In this document: positions 8,489 to 17,052 of the stretch, piece after piece | Numbering within the stretch: the stretch's first letter is position 1 | How the letters are laid out: the number at the start of each line of letters is the position of its first letter | Source: Actinomycetes bacterium | GTDB taxonomy: Bacteria; Actinomycetota; Acidimicrobiia; IMCC26256; Chersky-534 | DNA: 54,061 nt | Direction: 5' to 3' | Assembly (NCBI GenBank): GCA_025463865.1 | Contig: JAODBH010000265.1 | Span: 1 to 54,061 of the forward strand | Made by a program: the position numbers and the translations under genes | The notes under the pieces: model-generated | Database searches by the model: none | Told to the model about the DNA's origin: nothing | The model's input: only the letters and a program-made list of their open reading frames with translations

Positions 8489-11400
8489 TCAGTGGAAGTC
8501 GCGGCTCTTCAAGGCGTCGGTGATGCCGAGCGGGAGCGGCCGGATCCGTTGTGCCACCACGTTGATCACACCCTGATGACGTTCGAGGACCCCCCGGATC
8601 CGCAACCCGGGGCTCACCCGGGCCACCTTGCGGAACCGCTTCCAGACGCCGGCCGACACGATCACGTTCATGAGCCCGTGCTCATCCTCGAGGTTGATGA
8701 AGATCGTCCCCTTCGCGGTCGCGGGTTGCTGGCGGTGGGTCACCACGCCCGCGACCTCGATCACCGTGCGGTCCGGGAGCTCGCGCAGGTCGGCGCTGGT
8801 GACCACCCCGAGACGCGTGAGCTCGGCCCGGAAGAACTCGGTGGGATGACGTTCCGGTGACAGTCCCATCGATTGCAGATCCGCAGCCGCCTCTTCGACG
8901 TCCGACATTCCGGGCAACGCGGGCGCTTCGGTACCGGTGACGATGCCCGGCAGCACGTCGGGCCGCGCGTCGCGCAGCGCGCCCGCGGCCCACAACGCCT
9001 CCCGACGGCTCACCCCGAAGGTCGCGAACGCACCCGCGGTGGCCAGCATCTCGATCGCGTCGGTCGACGCGCCGGTGCGCCGGCTGAAGTCCTCGAGGTC
9101 GTCGAACGGGCGGTCGTCCTGGGCGTCCTCGATGCGGTCGAGCAGCGCGGTGCTCAGCCCGTTCACCGACGACAGCCCGAGACGTACCGCGTGCACCGAC
9201 GGATCCGCGTGCCAACCCGGCATCGGCCGACCGACGGGATCGGCTTCCGACCGACGCTCGAGCGTGGCGCCGGACCGGGACCGCTGCACACAGGGGCCCA
9301 GGACCTCTACGCCGTGCCGACGCCCGTCGCGCACGATCGTGTGCGGCGAGTAGAAGCCCATCGGCTGCGCGTTGAGCAACGCGCACACGAACTCCGCCGG
9401 GTAGTGCAGCTTGATCCACGAGCTCGAGTAGACGAGGTAGGCGAAGCTCACCGAATGGCTCTCGGGAAACCCGAAGTCGGAGAAGGCCTCGAGCTTCTTC
9501 GCGATCTCGTCGGCGGTGTCGCCGACGATGCCGTTCTTCGCCATCCCCGCGAGCAGCCGGGTGCGCATCGCGGCCATCCGCAGCTTGGAGCGCTTCGAGC
9601 CCATCGCCTGACGGAGCTGGTCGGCCTCGCCGGGGGTGAAGTCGGCGACGTCGATCGCCATCTGCATGAGCTGCTCCTGGAACAGCGGCACCCCGAGCGT
9701 CTTCTCCAGTGACTTCTCGAGCCGCGGGTGGAGGTACGTCACCTCCTCCTCACCGTTGCGGCGGCGCAGATACGGGTGGACCGACCCGCCCTGGATCGGG
9801 CCGGGACGGATGAGCGCGACCTCCACCACGAGGTCGTAGAACACCCTTGGTCGCAGACGCGGGAGCGTGGCCATCTGGGCCCGGCTCTCCACCTGGAACA
9901 CGCCGATGGTGTCGGCCGCGCACAGGAGGTCGTAGACCTCGGACTCCTGCGGGATCGTCGCCAGATCGAGCTCGATGCCCTCGTGGAGACGCACGAGGTC
10001 GACCGCGAGGTGCAGCATCGTGAGCATCCCGAGCCCGAGCAGGTCGAACTTCACGAGCCCCGCCGCGGCGCAGTCGTCCTTGTCCCACTGGAGCACCGAG
10101 CGGCCCTCCATGCGGGCCCACTCCACCGGGCAGAACTCCACCAGCGGCCGGTCGGCGAGCACCATGCCGCCTGAGTGGATGCCGAGGTGGCGGGGAAAGT
10201 CGAGGACCTGGGTCGCGAGGTCGAGCACCATCGCGGGCACCGGTGGGGCGTCGGCTTCGCGGGTGCCGTGAGCCAGCTCGCTGAACGCGCCGGCGGTGGG
10301 GCGGCCGCCGTGGTCGCGCTCGTCGGAGTCATTGTCGGAGTCGGAGTCGGAGTCGGTCGTGGCCGGGGTGGCGGCCTCGTGGGGATCGCGCGGCTCACCG
10401 CTCTGGCCGCTGGCATCGCGGCCGGCCCATCGGTCGACCCACTTCGCCAACGCGTCCGACTGCCCCGGTGACAGGCCGCCCGCCTTCGCCATCTCCCGCA
10501 GCGCGCTGCGCGGCCGGTAGGTGATCACGTTGGCCACCTGCGCGGCGCAATCGCGGCCGTAGCGCTCGTAGACGTACTGGATCACCTCCTCCCGCCGTTG
10601 GTGCTCGATGTCGAGGTCGATGTCGGGGGCGCCGTCGCGCTCGGGTGAGAGGAAGCGCTCGAACAGGAGGCCGAGCCCGACGGCGTCGGCTTTGGTGATG
10701 CCGAGCGCGTAGCAGACCGCACTGTTCGCGGCGCTGCCCCGGCCCTGGCAGTAGATGTCTTCGCGGGCACAGAAGTCGACGATGTCGTGCACGACGAGGA
10801 AGTAGCCGGGGAAGCCGAGTTGCTCGATGACGCCGAGCTCGTACTCGATCTGGCGCTGCGCCTGCTCGTGTTGCGGATGACCGGGCCCGTAGCGGATCAG
10901 GGCGCCCCGGCGGGTGAGCTCACGCAGCCAGCTCATCTCGGTGTGGCCCGGGGGGATGTCGTGGTCGGGGAGGTTCGGTGCCGCGAGCCGGAGGTCGAAC
11001 GCGCAGGTGGACGCGATGTCGATGGTGCGCTCCACCGCTCCCGGCCACCGCGCGAACCGCCGAGCCTGCTCACCCGCGCCGCGCAGGTGCGCGAGGGGCG
11101 ACGCGGGCAGCATGCCGTCGACCTCGTCGAGCGAACGGCGGGCCCGGATGGCGGCGAGCGCGGTGGCGAGGGGCCGCTGCTGCTGCGTGGCGTAGTGGAC
11201 GTTGTTGGTGGCGATCACGTCGACACCCGCCTGCACCGCCGTCTTCGCGAGCGCGTCGTTGCGGTGACGGTCGATGGGATCGCCGTGGTCCCACAGCTCC
11301 ACGAGCACGCGGTCGCGGCCGAACCCGTCGACGAGCGCATCCAGGGCGCGGCGGGCCGCGGCCGGACCGTCACCGAGCAGCGCGGCGGGTACGGTGCCGT

Positions 11401-11833
11401 GCCCGCAACCGGTGAGGACGAACCAGCTCGCGTTCGCCGCGGTGGCGCGGCCGCCCGCCATCTGCACCTCCGTGCGCGCCGCCGCCGCGAGCTGCTCGAG
11501 CGTGAGCTGCGGCTCGCTCTTCTGTCCCCGCAGCTGGGCCTCGCTGATGGCGCGCGCCAGGCGCGCGTACCCCACCGGGCCCTCGGCGAGGACGACCAGG
11601 TGCTGGTCCCCCGGCTGCAGCGTGAGCTCGGCGCCGAACACCGTGGGAAGCCCGACGGTGCGTGCGCTCAGGGCGAAGCGGACCGAGCCGTAGAAGCCGT
11701 CGTGATCGGTGACCGCGAGCGCGCTCAGGCCCAGCCGCGCCGCCTCGTCGACCAGCTCCTCGGGATGGCTCGCGCCGTCGAGGAAGGAGAAGTTGGTGTG
11801 ACAGTGGAGCTCGGCGTACGCCGACGCGGCCAT
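8489..11833 (-). CDS. dnaE2: Error-prone DNA polymerase III alpha subunit DnaE2 (ImuC)
   Basis: This 1114-residue C-family polymerase starts with the PHP domain (ELHCHTNFSFLDG, residues 8-20; AVTDHDGFYGSVRF). It carries the catalytic triad motif PDIDLDIE near residue 400 and ends in an OB-fold segment (IEVAGVVTHRQQPATAKGTIFINLEDE). Length and motifs fit DnaE2, the translesion polymerase that works with ImuA' and ImuB in damage-induced mutagenesis, rather than the longer replicative DnaE1. An acidic low-complexity insert (TDSDSDSDNDSDERD) sits after the catalytic region. A perfect LexA box lies 52 nt upstream of the start. The imuA'-imuB pair is 3.6 kb away on the same strand. Confidence 0.95.
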   Translation of the reverse strand: MAASAYAELHCHTNFSFLDGASHPEELVDEAARLGLSALAVTDHDGFYGSVRFALSARTVGLPTVFGAELTLQPGDQHLVVLAEGPVGYARLARAISEAQLRGQKSEPQLTLEQLAAAARTEVQMAGGRATAANASWFVLTGCGHGTVPAALLGDGPAAARRALDALVDGFGRDRVLVELWDHGDPIDRHRNDALAKTAVQAGVDVIATNNVHYATQQQRPLATALAAIRARRSLDEVDGMLPASPLAHLRGAGEQARRFARWPGAVERTIDIASTCAFDLRLAAPNLPDHDIPPGHTEMSWLRELTRRGALIRYGPGHPQHEQAQRQIEYELGVIEQLGFPGYFLVVHDIVDFCAREDIYCQGRGSAANSAVCYALGITKADAVGLGLLFERFLSPERDGAPDIDLDIEHQRREEVIQYVYERYGRDCAAQVANVITYRPRSALREMAKAGGLSPGQSDALAKWVDRWAGRDASGQSGEPRDPHEAATPATTDSDSDSDNDSDERDHGGRPTAGAFSELAHGTREADAPPVPAMVLDLATQVLDFPRHLGIHSGGMVLADRPLVEFCPVEWARMEGRSVLQWDKDDCAAAGLVKFDLLGLGMLTMLHLAVDLVRLHEGIELDLATIPQESEVYDLLCAADTIGVFQVESRAQMATLPRLRPRVFYDLVVEVALIRPGPIQGGSVHPYLRRRNGEEEVTYLHPRLEKSLEKTLGVPLFQEQLMQMAIDVADFTPGEADQLRQAMGSKRSKLRMAAMRTRLLAGMAKNGIVGDTADEIAKKLEAFSDFGFPESHSVSFAYLVYSSSWIKLHYPAEFVCALLNAQPMGFYSPHTIVRDGRRHGVEVLGPCVQRSRSGATLERRSEADPVGRPMPGWHADPSVHAVRLGLSSVNGLSTALLDRIEDAQDDRPFDDLEDFSRRTGASTDAIEMLATAGAFATFGVSRREALWAAGALRDARPDVLPGIVTGTEAPALPGMSDVEEAAADLQSMGLSPERHPTEFFRAELTRLGVVTSADLRELPDRTVIEVAGVVTHRQQPATAKGTIFINLEDEHGLMNVIVSAGVWKRFRKVARVSPGLRIRGVLERHQGVINVVAQRIRPLPLGITDALKSRDFH
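10319..10360 (+). repeat. GTCGGA microsatellite-like run inside dnaE2
   Basis: GTCGGA-type hexamer units repeat about six times (gtcggagtcattgtcggagtcggagtc). On the coding strand this encodes the SDSDSDNDSD segment of DnaE2. The repeat is in frame, so copy-number change would lengthen or shorten an acidic loop without breaking the gene. Confidence 0.75.
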
Positions 11834-11884
11834 GGCCGGTACCTCGGGTCCCCACGGGCCGCCCGACCCGGGAGGTCACCGTAC

Positions 11885-11898
11885 CGAACGTATGTTCG
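11885..11898. promoter_or_regulatory. LexA (SOS) box shared by dnaE2 and the divergent DUF222/HNH gene
   Basis: CGAACGTATGTTCG matches the actinobacterial LexA consensus CGAAC-R-N-N-Y-GTTCG exactly. It lies 52 nt upstream of dnaE2 and 183 nt upstream of the divergent DUF222/HNH gene. LexA binding here would repress dnaE2 until RecA-stimulated LexA cleavage. Control of the rightward gene is plausible but its promoter is not identified. Confidence 0.9.
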
Positions 11899-11930
11899 AT
11901 CGGCAAGAACGCGGGTCTTCGCAGGTCGGG

Positions 11931-11954
11931 AGCTGCGGAGCTGCGGAGCTGCGG
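11931..11954. repeat. 8-bp direct repeat, three copies (AGCTGCGG)
   Basis: Three exact head-to-tail copies of AGCTGCGG lie 33 nt to the right of the LexA box in the dnaE2/HNH intergenic region. The role is unknown; slippage during replication is the simplest origin. Confidence 0.8.
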
Positions 11955-12080
11955 AGCCGGACGACCAGCAGGCCGACAGATCGACGACGAAGCACGAAGC
12001 CAGTCACACCGAGAGCCAGACCGGTCCCCGAGCACCACCAGTCTCGAATAAGCGTCACACCGTCGGACGACAATGGGTGC

Positions 12081-13250
12081 ATGTTCACGGAGGAACGACG
12101 CAGTGCGCTGGCGGCGTACGAAGCGATGGCTCAGGGTTTCGACGCGACGTGTCCGGGAACAGACGCGGTGGATTTCCTGGCGGATCTCGCGACGATCCAG
12201 CACATCGCCGACGGGCTGACCGCCCGGGTGTCGAAGCACATCGCGGACACGAACGCGTTCGTCGCGTTCGGCGATCGCACCGCCCCGGAACTGTGCGCCC
12301 GGGTCAGCGGCATCGGTACCGCTGAGGCGCGACGGGCGATCGAGAACGCAACCCGGTGGGAGTCGCTCCCGGCGACCGACGCCGCGATCCGCGAGGGTCG
12401 CCTCTCGGGACAGGAAGCCGCGCTGATCAGTGCCGTGGCGGTGCACGATCCGAGTCTCGAGGACGAGCTGCTCGCCGCGGCCGGCAACGGCCTCACACCG
12501 TTGCGCGATGCGTGCGTGCGGGCCCGCGCCCGGACCGAAGACCCGGAAGGCCGATCCAGACGGCAGCACGCGGACCGGACGTTGACGATGTGGAACAACG
12601 TCGACGGCATGGTCGAAGGCCACTTCCGCCTCGCACCCGAGATCGGCGGTGCCCTGAGGGCTGCGATCCAGCAGCAGACCCAGCGGGTGTTCCGCGCCAA
12701 ATACCGCGCCGGAATCCACGAACCGCACCACGCCTACGCGGCGGATGCGCTCGCCGCACTCGTGATGGGCGAACCCGATACCGCGAAACCGGCGGTCGGC
12801 TACACCGCCCACGTGCTGATCGACCACGCGGTCCTGATCCGCGGGAACGCCCTGCCGGGCGAGACGTGCGAGATGCCCGGCGTCGGCCCGGTCAATGCCC
12901 GATGGGTCCAGGAGATGCTCGGTGAGGCGTTCGTCACCGCGGTGATCAAAAAGGGCCGCGACATCACCACCGTCGCGCACTTCGGGCGGCACATCCCCGC
13001 TGAGCTCCGCACCGCGATGATCGTCGGGGGTCGGGAGTGTTGCGTCGAGGGTTGCAACCGACGGGAGTACCTCGAGATCGACCACTCCGAGATCGACTTC
13101 GCCCACGGCGGGCCCACCGCCTGGTGGAACCTGCAACACCTCTGCTCGGTCGATCACCGACGAAAAACCCAGGGCTGGCTCCTCGGCCCACCCGACCCCG
13201 TCACCGGCAAACGCGGCCTCAGCCCACCCGGGACGTCGCGCGCGGCCTGA
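12081..13250 (+). CDS. DUF222 / 13E12-repeat family protein with C-terminal HNH nuclease domain
   Basis: This is 389 residues from ATG 12081 (MFTEERRSAL); the longer track ORF from 11832 runs through the LexA box and is rejected. Residues ~1-300 match the alpha-helical DUF222 region of actinobacterial 13E12-type proteins. The C-terminus is a zinc-type HNH endonuclease fold: CCVEGCNRREYLEIDHSEIDFAHGG, the central N in WWNLQHLC, and the last H in DHRRKT. These genes are abundant in actinobacteria and some mycobacterial members are LexA-regulated. Function is undetermined; a DNA-cleaving or mobile-element-like role is the usual guess. It faces dnaE2 across a 247-nt region with a perfect LexA box. 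Confidence 0.9.
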   Translation: MFTEERRSALAAYEAMAQGFDATCPGTDAVDFLADLATIQHIADGLTARVSKHIADTNAFVAFGDRTAPELCARVSGIGTAEARRAIENATRWESLPATDAAIREGRLSGQEAALISAVAVHDPSLEDELLAAAGNGLTPLRDACVRARARTEDPEGRSRRQHADRTLTMWNNVDGMVEGHFRLAPEIGGALRAAIQQQTQRVFRAKYRAGIHEPHHAYAADALAALVMGEPDTAKPAVGYTAHVLIDHAVLIRGNALPGETCEMPGVGPVNARWVQEMLGEAFVTAVIKKGRDITTVAHFGRHIPAELRTAMIVGGRECCVEGCNRREYLEIDHSEIDFAHGGPTAWWNLQHLCSVDHRRKTQGWLLGPPDPVTGKRGLSPPGTSRAA

Positions 13251-13403
13251 GTGGGCCGAAGGGAAGCGGACGGGGATCGTTCCGGGCAGGCCGTCCGGCA
13301 CGAGCCACCTCCCCGCGCCGCTCCGCGCCGCGCGGCGCCGCGCCTCGTACGCCTCGAGCAGCACCGGCAACGCGTCGGCTCTCGAGCTCCCGGACGCTCC
13401 CGC

Positions 13404-13447
13404 GATGCTTCCGGGATGCTTCGGGGATGCTCCCGGGATGCTCCCGG
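13404..13447. repeat. 11-bp tandem repeat, four copies (GATGCTYCSGG)
   Basis: GATGCT recurs at 13404, 13415, 13426 and 13437, an exact 11-bp period, with variants of the unit GATGCTTCCGG. It sits in the 273-nt gap between the HNH gene and a small membrane-protein gene. I see no promoter consensus in it. Confidence 0.8.
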
Positions 13448-13523
13448 CGACGGTCCGTGATCGACCGTTCACCCGCGGCCCGACTTCCCGTTATGGGCGC
13501 GGTCACGCGGGCATACAAAGGCC

Positions 13524-13802
13524 GTGAGGAACCTGTGGCGCCGCGGCAAAGCACTCTCACAAGACCCGTTGCGCGAGGACCTGATCCTCGGCGTCGGCAT
13601 CGGCCTCCTCGGCGCGATCGTCTGGGCCATCGTCGCGAACCCGGCCCACATCCTGCTCTACCTCTCGTGGGGCATCGTGGTCGGCGTCGTGTACGTGGGG
13701 CCGATCCTGGTCTGGATCACCCGCCGCTCCGCCCGACGACATCAGGGAGCCGCGCCGCCGGCACCGCCGCGGTTCGACCGTCGGCATCCTCGCATCGGCT
13801 GA
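13524..13802 (+). CDS. Small two-helix membrane protein, unknown function
   Basis: This 92-residue ORF starts with GTG. A basic N-terminus (MRNLWRRGKALSQD) precedes two hydrophobic helices, LILGVGIGLLGAIVWAIVA (about 21-39) and ILLYLSWGIVVGVVYVGPILVWI (about 43-65). A basic, Pro-rich tail follows. I do not recognise a family. The positive ends suggest both termini lie in the cytoplasm. It follows the HNH gene at 273 nt and is convergent with an acetyltransferase gene. No stronger ORF occupies the segment, so I consider it a real gene with moderate confidence. Confidence 0.6.
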   Translation: MRNLWRRGKALSQDPLREDLILGVGIGLLGAIVWAIVANPAHILLYLSWGIVVGVVYVGPILVWITRRSARRHQGAAPPAPPRFDRRHPRIG

Positions 13803-13844
13803 GCGGCGCGGCACCGCGTGCAGCGGTGCCTCGGGGCCGTTTCC

Positions 13845-14366
13845 TCAACCGGCGGTGATGGCCCAACGCTCGTGATCGCGCCACTCGCCCGCGATGTACA
13901 GGAACGCGGGCGAGAAGCCCTCGAGGCGAAAGCCGCAGCGCTTCGCCAATGCGATCGACGGCGCGTTGGCGGGTTGGATGTTGGCCTCCATGCGGTGCAG
14001 GCGAAGGTTGCCGAACGCGTGCTCGAGCACTCCGGTCACCGCCTCCGACATGAGGCCCTTCCGCTCCTGCCCCCGGAACGCGTAGTAGCCGAGCGAGCCG
14101 GAGCCGAAGCCGCCGAACACCACGTTGTTGACGTTCACGACACCCACGAGCTCCCCGTCGTCGATCCGTCGGACCAGGAAGCCGAACTGGTTGCGTTGGC
14201 GGATCCGGCGGAGGTACGCGGCGTACGCGAGGAGGTCGGACGGCGGAGCGACCCACTGGGCGTGCAGCGTGAAGCTTCGGTCCACCGCGGCGAGGAACTC
14301 TTCGGCGTCGGTGGGCTCCGGCCGGCGCAGCACGACCCGCTCCCTCTGCAACCGGTCACGGTCCAC
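13845..14366 (-). CDS. GNAT-family N-acetyltransferase (RimJ/RimL-like)
   Basis: This is a 173-residue protein starting at GTG 14366, chosen because GGAAGGAG lies five nt upstream; the track ORF to 14621 overlaps another frame. It matches the RimJ/RimL branch: RLQRERVVLRRPEPTDAEEF at the N-terminus, VGVVNVNNVVFGGFGSGSLGYYAF, the acetyl-CoA loop RGQERKGLMSEAV, and LRLHRMEANIQPANAPSIALAKRCGFRLEG. These enzymes acetylate N-terminal amino groups of ribosomal proteins or small molecules; the acceptor here is unknown. Confidence 0.9.
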   Translation of the reverse strand: MDRDRLQRERVVLRRPEPTDAEEFLAAVDRSFTLHAQWVAPPSDLLAYAAYLRRIRQRNQFGFLVRRIDDGELVGVVNVNNVVFGGFGSGSLGYYAFRGQERKGLMSEAVTGVLEHAFGNLRLHRMEANIQPANAPSIALAKRCGFRLEGFSPAFLYIAGEWRDHERWAITAG

Positions 14367-14397
14367 GTGAACTCCTTCCCACCGTTCCAGAGTCCCG

Positions 14398-14613
14398 CTA
14401 CGAGTTGTCGGGTGGGCGATCGGCTGATGGATGAAGCCGCGCTCGCCCCCACGAGTCAGTCCAGGTGGAGGGGTCGTCGGGGTCGACCCCTTCCGAGCGC
14501 AGCGCGCCGATGATGTCGTCACGACACGCGGCGACGACATGCGCCGGTATCGGGGATCGGAGCGGCAGGAAGCCGTCGCCCACGAATGCGTCCAGGTCGA
14601 CAGGGACAACCAT
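14398..14613 (-). pseudogene. N-terminal remnant of a phytanoyl-CoA dioxygenase-like (PhyH) gene
   Basis: The 71-residue ORF reads DLDAFVGDGFLPLRSPIPAHVVAACRDDIIGALRSEGVDPDDPSTWTD, which is the typical opening of PhyH-type Fe(II)/2-oxoglutarate dioxygenases. Those proteins are about 250-300 residues long. After the Trp-Thr-Asp the sequence turns unrelated (SWGRARLHPSADRPPDNS) and stops, and the HxD...H iron ligands are absent. The rest of the gene appears deleted, with the acetyltransferase gene now lying downstream. It might be expressed as a short peptide but could not be an active dioxygenase. Confidence 0.65.
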
Positions 14614-14654
14614 CGGAACACGGTACGACGGCTGGTACCGCCTCGGCCGCAGGG

Positions 14655-15389
14655 TCAGATCTTGTGCGCGGTCCAGAGCCAGGTCTCATAGGGAACGCTC
14701 ATCCGACCGTCGGGAAATCGGGCGCGGACGAGGTCATCCAGTGCGCCCACGAGCTGGCGGTGCTCTTCGGGGGAGAGCGCAGCGACGTAGCTCTTGCTGT
14801 TCTCGTCGAGCATCCACTGCTCGACCGAGACGTGGCGGGTCCAACGCACGGTGACGCGGTCATCCACCGCGAAGAGTCCGGACCTGCGCAGACCGTCGGC
14901 CCAGTCGATGTCGCGTTGGCCGCGATCGGTTCCCGGGCACGCCGACTCGACCCGGTCCCACGACGAGTCGAACCACGACTCACCGTCGGCACGCGCGTGG
15001 GACCACCAACCCGCCCAACGGCCGCCGGCCCGGAGGACGCGAGCCGCCTCCTCGCACCGATGACGTTCGTCGATCCAGTGCCATGCCTGCGCGAAACAGA
15101 CGAGGTCGGCCTGCCCGTCACGAAACGGCATCGCACCTCCGTCCGCCACTACCGCGCGGAGTCCCGGCGACGCGGCACGCGCCCGCAGCAGGATCGCGCG
15201 CCCCACGTCGTACGCGACGAGACGAGCACCGCGTTCGATGAGCGCGCGGCTCGCGATTCCCGTTCCGGCCCCGCCCTCGAGAACGAGCGCACCGGCAAGC
15301 GGCTCCAACGCCTCGAAGATGCGGTCCGGGTAGGCCGGGCGCCCCGACTCGTAGGTCTCCGCGACGCGATCGAACGAATGCATCCGCAC
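14655..15389 (-). CDS. Class I SAM-dependent methyltransferase
   Basis: This 244-residue protein has the Rossmann-type SAM-binding motif VLEGGAGTGIASRALIERG (about residues 36-54), an acidic ribose-binding segment (RLVAYDVG) and MPFRDGQADLVCFAQAWHWID, the typical post-II region of small UbiE/type-11 methyltransferases. The opening FDRVAETYESGRPAYP is characteristic of this group. Substrate unknown. The ATG at 15383 is an alternative start. It lies downstream of imuB on the same strand with a 61-nt gap, so it might be read from the SOS promoter. Confidence 0.88.
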   Translation of the reverse strand: MRMHSFDRVAETYESGRPAYPDRIFEALEPLAGALVLEGGAGTGIASRALIERGARLVAYDVGRAILLRARAASPGLRAVVADGGAMPFRDGQADLVCFAQAWHWIDERHRCEEAARVLRAGGRWAGWWSHARADGESWFDSSWDRVESACPGTDRGQRDIDWADGLRRSGLFAVDDRVTVRWTRHVSVEQWMLDENSKSYVAALSPEEHRQLVGALDDLVRARFPDGRMSVPYETWLWTAHKI

Positions 15390-15450
15390 AGCGTGCCCGT
15401 TTTGCCGCAGGCGCGACTGCTTCGGCTACTGCTCCGGACGGACCAGCCCT

Positions 15451-17043
15451 TCAGTCGTAGAGAGCCTCCAGGCCGGCGCGCCCGGATTCGAGGACGACGA
15501 GACAGGCGACGCCACCGTCGAGCACCACCTGCCAGTGCGCGCCGCGGCGACGGGAGTCGGCGTCCCACCAGCGCACGTCGTGGGTCCACGGACCGGCCCA
15601 GCCGACCACGGGGCCGCCGCCGTTGGGCAGCTCGGCGCTGCGCAGCGTCGCCGGTGGCGCGCCGCACTCGCCCCGGCCCGACACGCGGACGGGTGTTCCC
15701 GTGGCGTCGAGCAGCTCGGCGGGAACGGGCGGCTCGAACACCCGAGCCGGTGCGGGGTCGGGCAGCGAACCCGGCCACGCGGCCGACGGATCGCGTGCGG
15801 GCTCGAGCACGTCACCCCACGGGACCCAGCGCACCCGTTCGGCCGGCGTACGGCCGCCCTGTATCACCGGCGTCACCACCGCTTCGTGCCCCAACATCCC
15901 CTGCACCCGGGCGAGCGCACGCGCGGCACGGTCGGCCGCGGCCTGGTCACCACCCCAGAAACCGAGCTGACGACCGTCGGCCGGAACCACGCCTTCAGGC
16001 CGTAGCCACAGACGGGTGAGACCACCGGTGACCATGTCGGCGTCGGCGAGATCGTCGTCGACCGGCTTGCCGTCCCCCGCGAGCAACCAGGCCTCGAGCT
16101 GCCAACGGACCCGTTCCGCGAGCGTCGCCGGGGTGAGAGCGCCTTCGTGGCGCCAACACCGGGCCAGCCGCTCACCGTGCTCGGTCTCGGCTTCCACCAT
16201 GACGCGCGTGCACGCGAGCCCGCGGTCGGCGAGCTGGGAGAGCAGCCGGTCGGCAAGGGTCTTGGCCGCGAACGCCGCCGCGTCCACCCGCGCCACCGGG
16301 GGATCGAACTCGCACGTCTCGACCAGATCCGGCGGCGGGACCGCGAGATCCAACGGGGTGTCGTCGCGTCCCTGCGCGCGGTGGTGCGCGACCGCCCCGG
16401 GAGTGGCAAAGCGGGCCAGGACGGCCGGCGCGGGGAGCTCCGCGAACGCGCCGAGGGTGCGCAAGCCGAGGCGGCCGAGGAGATCGGCCAGCGTGTGATC
16501 GCCCAACACCGTGACCGGCCAGGGCGCGAGGAACGCCGGCGACTCCCCCGGCGCGACCACGAACGCGGCGCCCGGCGCGGCCCGACGCGCCGCGAGCCAC
16601 GCGGCCAAGGCGCCGTCGGCGATGCCCACGCGTACCTCGGGGATCCCCAACTCAGCCACCGCGGCGGCGACCGCCGCCCCGAGCGCGTCGTCACCCCCGA
16701 AGTAGCGCGACGGCCCCCGGGTCGGGAAGCCGAGCCGGCCGGGACGGTCGAGCTCCACCCGGGGCGTGAACGCCTCGACCGCGCGCGCGACGGCCTCGAA
16801 CGCGCGCGCCTCCGCAGGCGGATCTCCGTCGACGAGGACGAGCCCCGAGCAGCGGGCCTCGGCCTCGCGCCGGCGGATGCCGGGCCGCACATCCTCCGCG
16901 CGCGCCTCCGCGGACGCGGCCGCGATCACCCCGTGGGCGAGCACCGCCACCGGCACCCCGACCAACGTGGGCTCGGCCCGGCGCCGGGCGAGCACCGGCC
17001 AGTCGGGACACCACACCATCCCCATCCGCTCGGCCGTCTCCAC
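15451..17043 (-). CDS. imuB: ImuB, inactive Y-family polymerase-like mutasome hub
   Basis: This 530-residue protein has the ImuB opening MVWCPDWPVLARRRAEP and the Y-family palm, but acidic catalytic residues are lost: where active DinB-type enzymes have S-x-D-E, it reads PTRGPSRYFGGDDAL. The fingers/little-finger region and a long C-terminal extension follow. In mycobacteria ImuB bridges the beta clamp, ImuA' and DnaE2 and does not synthesise DNA itself. The gene lies nine nt downstream of imuA' in the same operon, led by a perfect LexA box. A clamp-binding motif was not identified with certainty; candidates such as QLGFWGG near residue 365 need testing. Confidence 0.93.
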   Translation of the reverse strand: METAERMGMVWCPDWPVLARRRAEPTLVGVPVAVLAHGVIAAASAEARAEDVRPGIRRREAEARCSGLVLVDGDPPAEARAFEAVARAVEAFTPRVELDRPGRLGFPTRGPSRYFGGDDALGAAVAAAVAELGIPEVRVGIADGALAAWLAARRAAPGAAFVVAPGESPAFLAPWPVTVLGDHTLADLLGRLGLRTLGAFAELPAPAVLARFATPGAVAHHRAQGRDDTPLDLAVPPPDLVETCEFDPPVARVDAAAFAAKTLADRLLSQLADRGLACTRVMVEAETEHGERLARCWRHEGALTPATLAERVRWQLEAWLLAGDGKPVDDDLADADMVTGGLTRLWLRPEGVVPADGRQLGFWGGDQAAADRAARALARVQGMLGHEAVVTPVIQGGRTPAERVRWVPWGDVLEPARDPSAAWPGSLPDPAPARVFEPPVPAELLDATGTPVRVSGRGECGAPPATLRSAELPNGGGPVVGWAGPWTHDVRWWDADSRRRGAHWQVVLDGGVACLVVLESGRAGLEALYD

Positions 17044-17052
17044 GCCCCCCGC

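Noticed and set aside
10319-10360. GTCGGA hexamer run considered as a CRISPR-like or intergenic repeat
   Set aside because: It is inside the dnaE2 coding frame, has no spacers and encodes a Ser-Asp stretch.
12081-13250. DUF222/HNH gene as an active homing or insertion element
   Set aside because: No terminal repeats, target duplication or second copy is visible in the window; only the protein family suggests mobility.
11370-13472. 700-residue minus-strand ORF across the dnaE2 start and the HNH gene
   Set aside because: It crosses two supported genes and the LexA box and shows no family motif; typical high-GC shadow.
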